Shown in pieces: positions 1-9,705 of a stretch of 64,000 nt of DNA. Both the position numbers and the translations under genes were made by a program. Origin of the DNA: JAJFJD01 sp965228695. Its GTDB lineage: Bacteria; Pseudomonadota; Alphaproteobacteria; UBA8366. Each line of letters opens with the position of its first letter. Position 1 is the stretch's first letter. The stretch spans positions 4,588,001 to 4,652,000 of the forward strand of contig CBDDIB010000002.1 of assembly GCA_965228695.1 (NCBI GenBank), given 5' to 3'. The notes beneath the pieces are model-generated. The model was given only the letters and a program-made list of their open reading frames with translations. It did no database searches and was not told where the DNA came from.

Positions 1-901
1 ACCGGTCGCCGACCAGGTTGATGCTGACGATCGTGACCAACAGGGCAATACCGGGGTAGATGCTGATCCAATATTTGCCGCTCATCATGTACTCGAACCC
101 GTTCGAGATGAGCAGACCGAGCGACGGTTCGGTCACCGGCAGCCCGATGCCGAGGAAGGACAGGGTTGCCTCCAATGCGATGGCGCTCGCCACCTGCACG
201 GTGCCGACCACGATCAGCGGCGGCATCACATTCGGCAACAGATGCTTAAAGACGATCCGGCGATGCGACAGGGCGAGCGATGTCGCCGCCTCGATATATT
301 CCTTGTTCCGCTCGACAAGGGCGCTGCCGCGCACCGTCCGGGCATAGTAGGCCCATTGCACGACGATCAACGCGATGATGATCTTGTCGATCCCCTTACC
401 CAAGGTCGCCAGCAGCACGAGCGCGATCAGGATTGCCGGAAAACTGAGTTGCAAATCGACAACCCGCATAATGATCGTGTCGGTGCGGCCGCCGAAATAG
501 GCGGCGATCAGTCCGATGCCCACACCGATGCAGAGTGCGACAAAACCACTTACGGCGCCGACGCCGAGGCTGATGCGCAGCCCGTAAAACATCGCGCTCA
601 GCATGTCACGGCCCAAGCCGTCGGTCCCCAGATAGGCGGTCGTTCCGCTCATCATCTTCTCGCCCGGCTCCAACCGGCTGTCGAGAATATCGACCGTTGC
701 CAAATCATACGGATCGGTCGGCGAGATAAAGGGCGCGAAAATCGCGATCAGGATAATCAGGCTGAAGACAATCAATCCGGCGACCGCGACCTTGCTCTCC
801 GCGAAATCCGATGCGAACCGCCGGAAGGGAGTTTGATCCGGTTGCGCCGACGACTCGTCTTCGGCCGTGTCGAGAACCGTTTGTTCGGTTGCCGCGGTCA
901 T
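1..901 (-). CDS. ABC transporter permease, DppC/OppC type (partial, 3' end beyond the window)
   Basis: Inner-membrane permease of a peptide/nickel-type (family 5) ABC importer. Reading left from 901, 300 codons are open to the edge of the window. The first 35 or so residues are hydrophilic and cytoplasmic, followed by a transmembrane segment at about 43-60. The conserved EAA loop (EAATSLALS) that docks on the ATPase lies near residue 203. The ATG at 901 overlaps the TGA of the upstream permease gene (ATGA, 898-901), so the two are translationally coupled. The ATPase genes would be expected further left, outside the window. The substrate cannot be told from the permease. Confidence 0.93.
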   Translation of the reverse strand, partial: MTAATEQTVLDTAEDESSAQPDQTPFRRFASDFAESKVAVAGLIVFSLIILIAIFAPFISPTDPYDLATVDILDSRLEPGEKMMSGTTAYLGTDGLGRDMLSAMFYGLRISLGVGAVSGFVALCIGVGIGLIAAYFGGRTDTIIMRVVDLQLSFPAILIALVLLATLGKGIDKIIIALIVVQWAYYARTVRGSALVERNKEYIEAATSLALSHRRIVFKHLLPNVMPPLIVVGTVQVASAIALEATLSFLGIGLPVTEPSLGLLISNGFEYMMSGKYWISIYPGIALLVTIVSINLVGDR

Positions 902-1875
902 GATTTCACATCCTGAAGCCGGACCCGGGGGTCAAGGACCGAATACATCACATCGACCACCAAATTGATGATGATGAACATGAACACGATGATCATGAGA
1001 TAGGCCACGATCACCGGCCGATCGAGCAGGTTGATCGAATCGATGATCAGCTTGCCCATGCCCGGCCAGGAGAATACCGTCTCCGTTACCACCGAGAAGG
1101 CGATCAACGACCCGAATTCCAGCCCCATCACGGTGATCACCGGAATGAGGATATTCTTGAGAACGTGCACCAAGATCACCCGCTTCGTGCTCAGCCCCTT
1201 GGCGCGGGCAAACTTGATGTAGTCCTGATGAATGACTTCGCGTGTCCCGGCCCGGGTCAACCGAATGGCCAGCGATATCTTCAGCAATGCGAGGTTCAGC
1301 GCCGGCAGAAATAGATGCGATAAGCCGTCCCAGGATAGGAAACTGACTTGGACCCCCAGAAACGACTGCGTTTCGCCGCGGCCGCCGGACGGCAGCCATC
1401 CCATGATAACGGCGAAGATCATGATGAACATGATGCCGACCCAGAAGGACGGCAGACTGAATCCCAGGATCGAGCCGGCCATGACACTTTTGCTGAAATA
1501 GGAATCCGGCTTCAAGCCGGCCCACATACCAAGCGGGATGCCGATGACGATTGCCATCAGCAAAGAGCACACCGCAAGTTCCATGGTCGCCGGCATGCGA
1601 TCCAGTATCAGCAGTAGGGCCGGTTCGGCGAAGATAAAGGAATCGCCGAGATCCCCCTGCAGCGCCCGCCCGACAAACGTCAAATACTGCATGTGGAACG
1701 GTTTATCGAGCCCGAGGGATTCGATGAGCTTTTGGCGGTCTTCCTGATCGGCGTCATCGCTGATCAGGATGTCCACCGGATCACCGATCAGGTAAACGCC
1801 GGAGAAAACGATGATCGACATGGCGATCACCACAATCACGGACTGCAGCAACCGGCGAATGATGTAGACGGACAT
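898..1875 (-). CDS. ABC transporter permease, DppB/OppB type
   Basis: First membrane subunit of the same importer, 325 aa, the usual DppB length. It has an N-terminal transmembrane helix (about 10-30) and the permease core with the EAA loop region (KFARAKGLS) near residue 220. I place the start at the ATG at 1875, which has GGAG seven bases upstream; an in-frame TTG at 1881 sits on top of that ribosome site and is less likely. It follows the binding-protein gene after about 70 bp and overlaps the DppC-type gene by four bases. Operon order: binding protein, DppB, DppC. Confidence 0.95.
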   Translation of the reverse strand: MSVYIIRRLLQSVIVVIAMSIIVFSGVYLIGDPVDILISDDADQEDRQKLIESLGLDKPFHMQYLTFVGRALQGDLGDSFIFAEPALLLILDRMPATMELAVCSLLMAIVIGIPLGMWAGLKPDSYFSKSVMAGSILGFSLPSFWVGIMFIMIFAVIMGWLPSGGRGETQSFLGVQVSFLSWDGLSHLFLPALNLALLKISLAIRLTRAGTREVIHQDYIKFARAKGLSTKRVILVHVLKNILIPVITVMGLEFGSLIAFSVVTETVFSWPGMGKLIIDSINLLDRPVIVAYLMIIVFMFIIINLVVDVMYSVLDPRVRLQDVKS

Positions 1876-1945
1876 GGACAAACTCCGGCCCGATTGCGGA
1901 AATGGCGACGGGCGGCCCGTGGAGGGCCGCCCGTCGCCGACGTGC

Positions 1946-3562
1946 CTACTTTTCCTTCAACACATCCATGGCAATCGTGCGCTCGTCGGTCCGCGCCCGA
2001 TACTTGAGGCCAGGCCGCGTCGCCCAGGTGTTGACCTGGTAATGAAGCGGAATGATCCCCTGATATTTGCCGATGGCCAATTCGGTCGCTTTCGCCAAGA
2101 GAGCCTGACGTTTTGGATCGTCGACCGTGGCCAACGCCTCGATGACGAGTTTATCGACGTCCGGCTTGGAGAACCGGCCGCGATTGGAAGCGCCGAAGCC
2201 CTTCGACTTGTCGTGCGTGGTCAACAGCGACTTCAGCGGCGACGATGCTTCGCCGGTGCCCGATCCCCAGCCGACCAGGATAAAGCTGAACTCCGGTGCT
2301 CCATCCTTACCGCCCTTGGAGGCGCGCTTGAAGTAGACACTCTTCGGCATGGTGACAACCTTGGTCGGAATGCCGCCGCGCGTCAGCATCTGTGCGATCA
2401 CCTCGACGATCTTGGCGTCGTTGATGTAACGGTTGTTCGGTCCGTGAATCGTCAGCCCGAAGCCGTTCGGATATCCGGCTTCCGAGAGCAACTTCTTGGC
2501 ACCCGCGGGATCGAACTTTTCGGGTTTCAGGGTCGGCGACACACCGAAGAAACCCTCCGGCAGAAGCTGCCCGGCCGGAATGGCGAGACCTTCCATCACC
2601 CGCGCGACGATCGCGTCGCGGTTGATCATCTTGGAAATCGCCTTGCGGACGCGGACGTCCTTCAGCGGATTTTTCGCCATTGGCTTTCCGTCGCGATCGG
2701 TCACGAACGGCGAGTTGTCGCGATACTGATCCATGTGGAGATAGATCACGCGATTGGAGATGCCGGAGCTCAGGCGCACTTTCTTATTCTTCTTCAAGCG
2801 CTCGACGTCGGTCGTCGGAACGTTGTCGATCATGTCGACGTCACCCGCGAGCAACGCGGCGACACGCGCCGGCGCGGAGGGGATCGGCTTGATCGTCACC
2901 TTGCTCCACTTCGCCTTGGTGCCGAAATAGTTCGGGTTCGGGACCAGAACGATGCGATCGCCCTTCTTCCACTCAACGAACTTGTAAGGACCCGTGCCGA
3001 CCATAGCCTTGCCCTGGTTGAAATCCTTCGTGGACAGCCCCTTGTTGACGTCGGCCTTACCGGACCCTTTGGCGCTATCGGAAATGATATGCGGCTGCGC
3101 CATGTCGACCGGCATCAACGGATAGGGCGCCGGCGTCGTGACGTGAATCGTGTAGTCGTCGACCTTCTTGAAAGTCTTGCCCTTCAGATACGTCCGGAAG
3201 CTGGAGTTACCGCCGGTATAGTTCGATGCACGATCGAAGGAAAAGATGACGTCGTCGGCATTGAAGTCCGATCCGTCGGTGAACTTGACGCCCTGGCGCA
3301 GCTTGAATTCCCAGGTCGTGTCGTTCACGGTCTTCCAGGAAACCGCCAAGCCGGGTTGCAGTTTCTGCTTGTGGTCCATCTCAACCAGGCGACCGAAGAC
3401 CTGCGCCATGAAGGCGTTGTTCGGGCCGAGATTGTGAAAGTGCGGATCCATCGAAGATGGTTCCGAATAAATGCCGATGCGGATTTCTTCGGCCCATGCC
3501 CCGCTGGAAACGGCGGCGGCGACGGCCAAAGCAGCGCTGAAACGGGTCATTTTCCGGATCAT
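1946..3562 (-). CDS. ABC transporter substrate-binding protein, family 5 (peptide-type)
   Basis: Periplasmic solute receptor of the importer, 538 aa. A typical signal peptide covers residues 1-21, with an alanine-rich core ending SSGAWA before EEIRIG. The mature part has family-5 hallmarks: SMDPHF near the N-terminus, QPGLAVSW, and KFTDGSDFNADDV. The start is the ATG at 3562, with AGGGAG eight bases upstream; an in-frame TTG at 3583 lies before that site and was discounted. Family 5 proteins bind peptides, opines, nickel or sugars, so the ligand is unknown. The neighbouring deacylase genes suggest an N-acylated amino acid or peptide, which is inference. Confidence 0.95.
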   Translation of the reverse strand: MIRKMTRFSAALAVAAAVSSGAWAEEIRIGIYSEPSSMDPHFHNLGPNNAFMAQVFGRLVEMDHKQKLQPGLAVSWKTVNDTTWEFKLRQGVKFTDGSDFNADDVIFSFDRASNYTGGNSSFRTYLKGKTFKKVDDYTIHVTTPAPYPLMPVDMAQPHIISDSAKGSGKADVNKGLSTKDFNQGKAMVGTGPYKFVEWKKGDRIVLVPNPNYFGTKAKWSKVTIKPIPSAPARVAALLAGDVDMIDNVPTTDVERLKKNKKVRLSSGISNRVIYLHMDQYRDNSPFVTDRDGKPMAKNPLKDVRVRKAISKMINRDAIVARVMEGLAIPAGQLLPEGFFGVSPTLKPEKFDPAGAKKLLSEAGYPNGFGLTIHGPNNRYINDAKIVEVIAQMLTRGGIPTKVVTMPKSVYFKRASKGGKDGAPEFSFILVGWGSGTGEASSPLKSLLTTHDKSKGFGASNRGRFSKPDVDKLVIEALATVDDPKRQALLAKATELAIGKYQGIIPLHYQVNTWATRPGLKYRARTDERTIAMDVLKEK

Positions 3563-3655
3563 TGGTAGCTCCCTGTCACGCAAAATGGAGTGAACCCCGC
3601 CGGCAATTCAGTGAGATCCCCTCTCGTCGGCGCGGTCCGCGATTGATTAAGAAAA

Positions 3656-3684
3656 ATCATGTCTTAAGTCGTAGCCCTTTTCAA
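3656..3684 (-). promoter_or_regulatory. candidate sigma70 promoter of the ABC importer operon
   Basis: On the minus strand TTGAAA (3684-3679) is followed after 17 bases by CATGAT (3661-3656). This matches the -35 consensus at five of six bases and the -10 consensus at four of six. It would give a leader of roughly 85 bases before the ATG at 3562. It lies in the only AT-rich part of the gap 3563-3756. This is a sequence match only. Confidence 0.35.
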
Positions 3685-3756
3685 TAGCGATGGCACTCAC
3701 AATCTTCACTGAAAAGGCCGGTTTCATAGCGTTTCACGCACATCCAAGCTGACCGG

Positions 3757-4899
3757 TCATGACGCCAATCCGAGCGCTCCGGCGATGCGGTCGACCGCTT
3801 TCAACCCCGAGCCCGTCAGGATGACGACGGTCGTATCTCCGGCCTTCACGGTGCCGTCGGCGATCAACTTGCTGAGCCCGGCGCCCGCCGCGGCGCATGT
3901 CGGCTCGATGAAATGGCCCCGCCGCGTGAACTGCCGCAGCGCTTCGACGATCTCTTCCTCGGTGACGGCGATGCATTTCCCATCGGTCGACCGGATGGCG
4001 CCGAGCACCTCCTTCAACCGGACCGGTTTGGTCGACGCGATGCCGTCGGCGATCGTCGGGGCGGCATCGATCGGTACGGGTTCGTCCGAGGCCGCCGCAT
4101 AGGCGGCATAATACGGCGCCGCATTGACCGCCTGCACGCCATGAACGCGCGGCAGCCGGTCGACAACGCCCCGGCGGCGTAATTCCTCGAAACCGATATG
4201 GCTCCCCATGACATTGCTGCCCTGGCCAAGCGGCGTGATGATGTGGTCGGGCACGTCGAAGCCGAGCTGTTCCCATATCTCGAAGGCCAGCGTCTTGGTC
4301 CCTTCCAGGAAGAAGGGCTGATAGTTGTGTCCCGCGTAAAACCGCTTCTCCGCTTCGGCCAAGGCGGCGGCCTCCACATCGTCCCGCGTTCCGGGCACGG
4401 GAACCACGTCGGCGCCCATCGCCGCCATCTGGTCGCGCTTGGCGGCCGGCGCCGTCGCGGGCGTGAAAATCCGGCAATCGAACCCCAGCGCGGCGCCATA
4501 GGTCGCCACCGAGGCCCCGGCATTCCCGGAGGAATCTTCCAAGATTTCCGTGACGCCGCACTGTTTCAGATAGGTCAGCATCACGGCGACGCCGCGGTCC
4601 TTGAACGACCCGGACGGCATCATGAATTCCGCCTTCATCCGGACCGGCACGTCGTCCCATGCGGAGTCGAGCAACGGGGTCCAGCCTTCACCGAGGCTGC
4701 GCAGCGGCGGCCCGGGAAGGCGAAGACCGGCGCCATATCGCCAGAGCGAGTGTCGGCGGCCGTCGATTTCATCCTGCGTGATCCCCGGCCCCATCGACAG
4801 ATTCACGTAGCCCCCATCGTCCGGCGCGCGCCATAGCGGCGTTTCGATAGACCAAGTCCCCTGAGTCCTTGGATTTACATAACGAACGTCATCGGTCAT
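3757..4899 (-). CDS. threonine synthase-like PLP-dependent lyase
   Basis: Fold-type II pyridoxal-phosphate enzyme, 380 aa. The PLP lysine is K100 in SGSFKDRG, SSGNAGAS binds the substrate carboxylate, and the C-terminal TGSGLK region closes the cofactor site. It resembles threonine synthase (O-phosphohomoserine to threonine), but this family also holds cysteate synthase and diaminopropionate-type enzymes. It sits away from any thrA/thrB gene, so a specialised role is possible. The ATG at 4899 is preferred over an upstream in-frame start at 4998 because alignment to the family begins at TDDVRYVNP. It diverges from the ArgE-like gene across about 210 bp. Confidence 0.8.
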   Translation of the reverse strand: MTDDVRYVNPRTQGTWSIETPLWRAPDDGGYVNLSMGPGITQDEIDGRRHSLWRYGAGLRLPGPPLRSLGEGWTPLLDSAWDDVPVRMKAEFMMPSGSFKDRGVAVMLTYLKQCGVTEILEDSSGNAGASVATYGAALGFDCRIFTPATAPAAKRDQMAAMGADVVPVPGTRDDVEAAALAEAEKRFYAGHNYQPFFLEGTKTLAFEIWEQLGFDVPDHIITPLGQGSNVMGSHIGFEELRRRGVVDRLPRVHGVQAVNAAPYYAAYAAASDEPVPIDAAPTIADGIASTKPVRLKEVLGAIRSTDGKCIAVTEEEIVEALRQFTRRGHFIEPTCAAAGAGLSKLIADGTVKAGDTTVVILTGSGLKAVDRIAGALGLAS

Positions 4900-5109
4900 G
4901 CGGCGCAATTTGCTGCCAAAGCGAAGGGTGCGCAACGCAAAACATGCCGGCTTGGATCGAGCCATCCCGCGGCCCGGAATATCCCCTGGTTCCGACAACA
5001 GGATTGACTATGCTTGGCGGTCCGGCACACCGGACCGCGCGGACTGTCGCGGGGCGCGGACAGAACTGGCGAGACCGTCCCGGTCGGGACATTCACGGAG
5101 ATCCAACCT

Positions 5110-6282
5110 TTGAGCGAACAGAATCCCGCAAGCCTTGACTGGATTAAGGAACTCATTTCCTTCGACACGACCAGCCGCGATTCAAACCTCGACCTAATTC
5201 ATCGCATCCAAAGCTACCTCGAAGGGCTCGGCGTATCGTCGACCCTTACCTACGACGATGCGAAACAGAAAGCCAACCTGTACGCCACGCTCGGGCCGCA
5301 AGACCGCCCGGGAATCTTGCTGTCCGGCCATACGGATGTGGTTCCGGTGGACGGCCAGGACTGGCATACCGATCCGTTCCAGATCGTCGAGAAGGACGCC
5401 CGACTTTACGGCCGCGGCACGTGCGATATGAAGAGTTTCGTCGCCGTATGCCTCGCCTATGCGCCGAAATTTCTGGAAAAGGGCCTGAAGACACCAATCC
5501 ACTTCGCCTTCTCCTATGACGAAGAAGTAGGCTGCATCGGGGTTCGCCGCCTGATCGACATGCTGTCGGATATGCCGGTCACGCCGACCATGTGCATCGT
5601 CGGTGAACCGACCGATATGCAGGTCATGATTTCCCACAAGGGCAAGTACAGCTATCGCGCCCATGTTCGCGGCCTGGAGGCGCATTCGAGCCTGGCGCCG
5701 CACGGCGTCAACGCGGTGGAATATGCGGCCGAGACGATCACGTTCCTGAAGAACATGGCCCGCCGGATCGCCACGGAAGGCCCGTTCGATGAGGAATTCG
5801 ACGTGCCCCACACCACGGTTCACACGGGGATTGTCCAGGGTGGCACGGCGCTGAATATCGTACCCAAGGATTGCCGGTTCGATTTCGAGTTCCGCCATCT
5901 TCCCAGTCACGATGCCGCTGCGCTGTACGCGGAGGTGGAGACCTATATCCGCGAAACGCTGGAGCCGGAAATGCAGGCGATCGACCCGTCGACCGGATTC
6001 AGCATCGAGGAATTGTCGTCAATCCCCGGGCTCGATATGGATCCCGGAGCGGAGGTCGTGACCTTTGCCAAGACGCTCGCCGAACGGAACGACCACGGCA
6101 AGGTCGCCTTCGGCACCGAAGCCGGTCTTTTCCAACAGCGGGCGGGCATTCCGACGGTGGTGTGCGGACCCGGCAGCATTGACCAGGCCCACAAACCCAA
6201 CGAATTCGTGACGATCGATCAGGTCCGCAAATGCGAGACATTCATGGACCGCCTGCTCGCCCACGTCTGCGGCAGCACCTGA
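5110..6282 (+). CDS. argE: ArgE-like N-acetylornithine deacetylase (M20 metallopeptidase)
   Basis: Zinc amidohydrolase, 390 aa, the length of ArgE. Visible metal ligands and catalytic residues: H74 and D76 in SGHTDVVP, D106 in RGTCDMKSF, and the catalytic pair E138-E139 in YDEEVGC. The expected reaction is removal of an acetyl group from N2-acetylornithine or a related acyl amino acid. I start it at a TTG at 5110, with GGAG eight bases upstream; the longer reading from 5014 adds 32 residues with no family similarity. The next gene, 30 bp on, is another amidohydrolase, which suggests joint breakdown of acylated amino acids. Confidence 0.88.
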   Translation: MSEQNPASLDWIKELISFDTTSRDSNLDLIHRIQSYLEGLGVSSTLTYDDAKQKANLYATLGPQDRPGILLSGHTDVVPVDGQDWHTDPFQIVEKDARLYGRGTCDMKSFVAVCLAYAPKFLEKGLKTPIHFAFSYDEEVGCIGVRRLIDMLSDMPVTPTMCIVGEPTDMQVMISHKGKYSYRAHVRGLEAHSSLAPHGVNAVEYAAETITFLKNMARRIATEGPFDEEFDVPHTTVHTGIVQGGTALNIVPKDCRFDFEFRHLPSHDAAALYAEVETYIRETLEPEMQAIDPSTGFSIEELSSIPGLDMDPGAEVVTFAKTLAERNDHGKVAFGTEAGLFQQRAGIPTVVCGPGSIDQAHKPNEFVTIDQVRKCETFMDRLLAHVCGST

Positions 6283-6312
6283 GCCGATCGAGATTCGAAG
6301 GAGAGAGCCACC

Positions 6313-7266
6313 GTGGCACCGACGCGTGATCCCATAGAATTATCGCCCCCCGACATCAGCGCCTACGCGAAGGGCAACACGGACATCGACTACGTCACCA
6401 CCTACGACAGCGGTGCCGCCGGACCGCATGTGATGGTCAATGCGGTAACGCACGGCAACGAGCTATGCGGGGCGATCGTCGTCGATTTCCTTTTCAAGCA
6501 AGGCGTCCGACCGACCCGCGGGAAGCTGACGCTGAGCTTCGCGAATTATCAGGCATTCCTGAATTTCGACGCGCGCCACCCCGGCATGTCCCGCTATGTC
6601 GATGAGGATTTCAATCGCCTCTGGTCTCCCGACGTGCTCGACGGGCCGCGCGACAGCGCCGAATTGCGCCGCGCCCGGGAGATGCGGCCGCTGATCGATA
6701 CGGTGGACCTGCTGCTCGACATCCATTCCATGCAGACGCGCGCGCCGGCCTTAATGCTCGCCGGGCCGTTGCCGAAAGGCCGCCAGCTCGCCGGCGCGGT
6801 CCAAGTCCCCGAATATGTCGTGTGCGACGAGGGGCATGCCGCCGGCAAACGGATGCGGGATTACGGCGATTTCGGGAGTCCGGAAAGCCCGAAGAACGCG
6901 CTGCTCGTCGAATGCGGCCAGCATTGGGAAAGCGCCAGCGCCGATGTCGCGATGCAGACCACACTGCGGTTTCTGAAGCATTGCGATGTCGTGAACCCCG
7001 CCTTCATCGAGGAACATCTCGCCCCGGCGCCGCCGCCGCAGAAATTCATCACCGTCACGGACCCAATCACCATCAAGAGCGACAACTTCAGCTTCGTCGA
7101 CGAGTTTGTCGGGATGGAGGTGATCGAGAAGAAGGGGACGGTGATCGGCCACGACGACACCGAACCCGTCACCACGCCGCATGACGATTGCGTCCTCATC
7201 ATGCCGTCGCGCCGAACGGCCCCCGGCCAGACAGCGGTCCGGCTGGGTCAGTTCATTTCGGTTTAG
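6313..7266 (+). CDS. succinylglutamate desuccinylase/aspartoacylase family protein
   Basis: Zinc carboxypeptidase-like deacylase (M14 clan), 317 aa. H47 and E50 in THGNE and H138 in DIHSM fit the zinc ligands, and DFNR (99-102) the substrate arginine region. A glutamate in LVECGQHW near 198 fits the catalytic acid. Family members release an acyl group from N-acyl amino acids (AstE, aspartoacylase). The start is a GTG with AAGGAG upstream. It is probably cotranscribed with the ArgE-like gene. Its TAG stop overlaps the stop of the facing acyl-CoA synthetase gene by four bases, so no terminator fits between them. Confidence 0.85.
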   Translation: MAPTRDPIELSPPDISAYAKGNTDIDYVTTYDSGAAGPHVMVNAVTHGNELCGAIVVDFLFKQGVRPTRGKLTLSFANYQAFLNFDARHPGMSRYVDEDFNRLWSPDVLDGPRDSAELRRAREMRPLIDTVDLLLDIHSMQTRAPALMLAGPLPKGRQLAGAVQVPEYVVCDEGHAAGKRMRDYGDFGSPESPKNALLVECGQHWESASADVAMQTTLRFLKHCDVVNPAFIEEHLAPAPPPQKFITVTDPITIKSDNFSFVDEFVGMEVIEKKGTVIGHDDTEPVTTPHDDCVLIMPSRRTAPGQTAVRLGQFISV

Positions 7267-8789
7267 TCCGCCGGTCCGTCCGCGGCGTCACGCTCGCGCA
7301 ATTCGGTCTTCAGAACCTTGCCGTAATTGTTTTTCGGCAAGCCGTCGACGATTCGGTAATCCTTCGGCCGCTTAAACCGGGCGATCGTGTCCAGGCAGTA
7401 GCGATCGAGTTCGCTGACGTCCGGCATTTCGTCGGCCGGCACGACATAGGCGACAACGACCTCGCCCCATTCCGGATCGGGTCGGCCGATCACCGACACT
7501 TCCGCAACGCCGGGATGCCGCAGCAGCGCCTCTTCGACCTCGCGAGGATAGATGTTGCTGCCGCCGCTGATGATCATATCCTTGGACCGGTCTTTCAACG
7601 TCAGAAATCCGTCGGCATCCATAACGCCCATGTCGCCCGTATGCAGCCACCCGCCCGCCAATGTCGCGTCGCTTGCCGTTGGATTATTCCAATAGCCGGT
7701 CATCACGGAATCGCCGCGCACCAGAATTTCACCCGTCTCGCCGTGCGGCAGGGTGACATCATTTCCGTCCGCCACCCGGACCTGCACGACGCTTTGCGCG
7801 ACGCCCACCGACCCGAGACGGTCTTCCCACCGGGGATGCGACCGGTCGGCGATGACCTCCCGCGAGACGAATGTGATCGTCATCGGGCTCTCGCCCTGGC
7901 CGTAGATCTGAACGAGCTTCGGTCCGAACCGGTCGAGCGCCCCCTTGGCGTCGGCAACGTACATGGGACCGCCGCCATAGATGATCGTTTTCAACGGGGA
8001 TGTATCGGCGTCGCCGCCGTGATCGACCAGCCGTTTCACCATGGTCGGCGCGGCGAAAAACGCCATGCCCGGCCAGCGGGCCATCAGGCCATACATCTCG
8101 GCCGGGTCGAAATGCCGGCTTTCCGGCACGACATGGCACGCCCCCCGGACAATATGCGGCAGCAGATAGAGTCCGGACCCATGGCTCATCGGCGCCGCAT
8201 GGAGGATGCTGTCGCCCGGGGCCACGGTGTCGATATCGGCGAAGTAGTTCAACGTCATCGCCGTCAGCACCCGATGGGTCAGCATCGCGCCCTTCGGCTG
8301 CCCGGTCGTGCCGCTGGTATAGAAGAGCCATGCCACGTCATCGGGCGCGACCTGCGCAATGTCGATGGGGTCCGCCGTGAATAATACGTCATACGCCCGC
8401 GACCCGACCTCGATCCGGTGATCGAGCGTTTCGACCGGCAGCGCGGATACGGTCCCGGCAAGGTCTGTGGACATAAAGACGGCCCGGGCCCCGCTATTGC
8501 CGAGAATATAGGCGAATTCATTGGGATGCAGCTTGGCGTTGATCGGCACCGCGGCCAGGCCGGCATGCCAGGCCGCGAATAGGATTTCCACATATTCCGG
8601 GGCGTTGGTCATGGTCAGCGCCACCCGATCGCCGGGCCGCAAGCCCAGTTCGGTCCGCATGGCGCCGGCCAAACGGGCCGTTCGCGCGGCCAAATCGCGG
8701 TAGCTGGCCACCACCGTGTCCCCCAACCCAAGCGCCGCCCGATCGCCCATATACGTGCCGGCTCGGGTAAGCCACGCCGCCAAATTCAT
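7263..8789 (-). CDS. acyl-CoA synthetase (AMP-forming)
   Basis: Adenylate-forming CoA ligase, 508 aa, of the FadD/long-chain type. The P-loop is YTSGTTGQPKG, the adenine region YGQGES, the hinge TGDMGVMDADGFL, and the C-terminal lysine loop PKNNYGKVLK. It activates a carboxylic acid to its CoA ester. The ATG at 8789 has GGAG six bases upstream; an upstream in-frame start at 8879 adds a low-complexity extension and was rejected. It faces the aspartoacylase-like gene tail to tail with overlapping stops. The substrate is unknown. Confidence 0.92.
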   Translation of the reverse strand: MNLAAWLTRAGTYMGDRAALGLGDTVVASYRDLAARTARLAGAMRTELGLRPGDRVALTMTNAPEYVEILFAAWHAGLAAVPINAKLHPNEFAYILGNSGARAVFMSTDLAGTVSALPVETLDHRIEVGSRAYDVLFTADPIDIAQVAPDDVAWLFYTSGTTGQPKGAMLTHRVLTAMTLNYFADIDTVAPGDSILHAAPMSHGSGLYLLPHIVRGACHVVPESRHFDPAEMYGLMARWPGMAFFAAPTMVKRLVDHGGDADTSPLKTIIYGGGPMYVADAKGALDRFGPKLVQIYGQGESPMTITFVSREVIADRSHPRWEDRLGSVGVAQSVVQVRVADGNDVTLPHGETGEILVRGDSVMTGYWNNPTASDATLAGGWLHTGDMGVMDADGFLTLKDRSKDMIISGGSNIYPREVEEALLRHPGVAEVSVIGRPDPEWGEVVVAYVVPADEMPDVSELDRYCLDTIARFKRPKDYRIVDGLPKNNYGKVLKTELRERDAADGPAD

Positions 8790-8956
8790 GAAAATCTCCA
8801 CATTTCCGCCGATTCTGACAATCCGACGCGGCGGCGGCAACGGAAAAATAAGCCGGTGATCCGCGGAAGTTATTCCCAACTACCCCTTCAAGTACCTTGC
8901 CGAATGCCGCTGCACAGCCTACATAGCTAGCTGGCTTTGCTATCGGGTACTGATAA

Positions 8957-9649
8957 TTGGCCCCCCAGGACAATGCGCCGGTTCTAAACGCCCCCGCGGC
9001 CGTTCGTTGGCTAGTGTCCATCACCGTCGTCGCGCATCTTGTCCGCGTGCTCGCGCCCGAAAAGGTCGACAACACCATTCTCGAGGTATTCGGCTTCATG
9101 CCCGCGCGGTTCGGCCTGGAGGGCGCAAGCGGGATCGGTTTGGACGGGCTGCTCGTCATGGCGGTCGGCCACATGTTCCTGCATGCCGATTGGATGCATC
9201 TGGTCCTCAATATGGCGTTCCTGCTGGCCTTCGGCTCCGCTGTCGGGCGCCGGATGGGGGCGGTCCAATTTCTGCTGCTGTATCTTCTCTGCGGTCTCGC
9301 CGCGGCTTTCTTCTGGGCTTGGCTCTATCCGCCGCAAGTCGCCCTTCTGCTCGGCGCATCCGGCGCAATCTCCGGCATGGTCGGCGCGGCAGCCCGGGTC
9401 AGCATCTGGCCACCCCGCAGCGGCAGCGCCCTGCCGTTCTGGCGCCGCTCGACCGTGATCGCCTTCGTTGTGATTTGGCTCGCACTCAACATCGGTTTCG
9501 GGGTCTTCCCGATCTTCCTATCCGACGCCTATGGCGGCATTGCCTGGGAAGCGCATCTCGGCGGCTTTGTCGCCGGATTCCTGCTGATCGGCATCTTCGA
9601 TGGCCGGGGCCGGATTGAGGTGGTCGCCCCGCCATACCGTTTCCTGTGA
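8957..9649 (+). CDS. rhomboid family intramembrane serine protease
   Basis: Integral membrane protease, 230 aa, with about six hydrophobic helices. The catalytic serine is S135 in GASGAISG, and the partner histidine H200 lies in AHLGG of the last helix. The conserved HxxxN motif (H81, N85) forms the oxyanion site. The L1 loop signature with W79 is also visible. Rhomboids cut transmembrane substrates within the bilayer. The start is uncertain: a TTG at 8957 follows directly on an in-frame stop and has no good ribosome site. It stands alone, diverging from the acyl-CoA synthetase. Confidence 0.9.
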   Translation: MAPQDNAPVLNAPAAVRWLVSITVVAHLVRVLAPEKVDNTILEVFGFMPARFGLEGASGIGLDGLLVMAVGHMFLHADWMHLVLNMAFLLAFGSAVGRRMGAVQFLLLYLLCGLAAAFFWAWLYPPQVALLLGASGAISGMVGAAARVSIWPPRSGSALPFWRRSTVIAFVVIWLALNIGFGVFPIFLSDAYGGIAWEAHLGGFVAGFLLIGIFDGRGRIEVVAPPYRFL

Positions 9650-9705
9650 ACCGATTTCCTGTAATATTGAGTCGCAACTGCCATTAAGACAGCGAGAAAA
9701 CGCCG

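Noticed and set aside
1874..3568. Long open frame on the plus strand (564 codons) opposite the substrate-binding protein gene
   Set aside because: It is an antisense shadow produced by high GC content; the residues are rich in R, G, D and A with no family motif, while the minus strand encodes a clear signal peptide and family 5 motifs.
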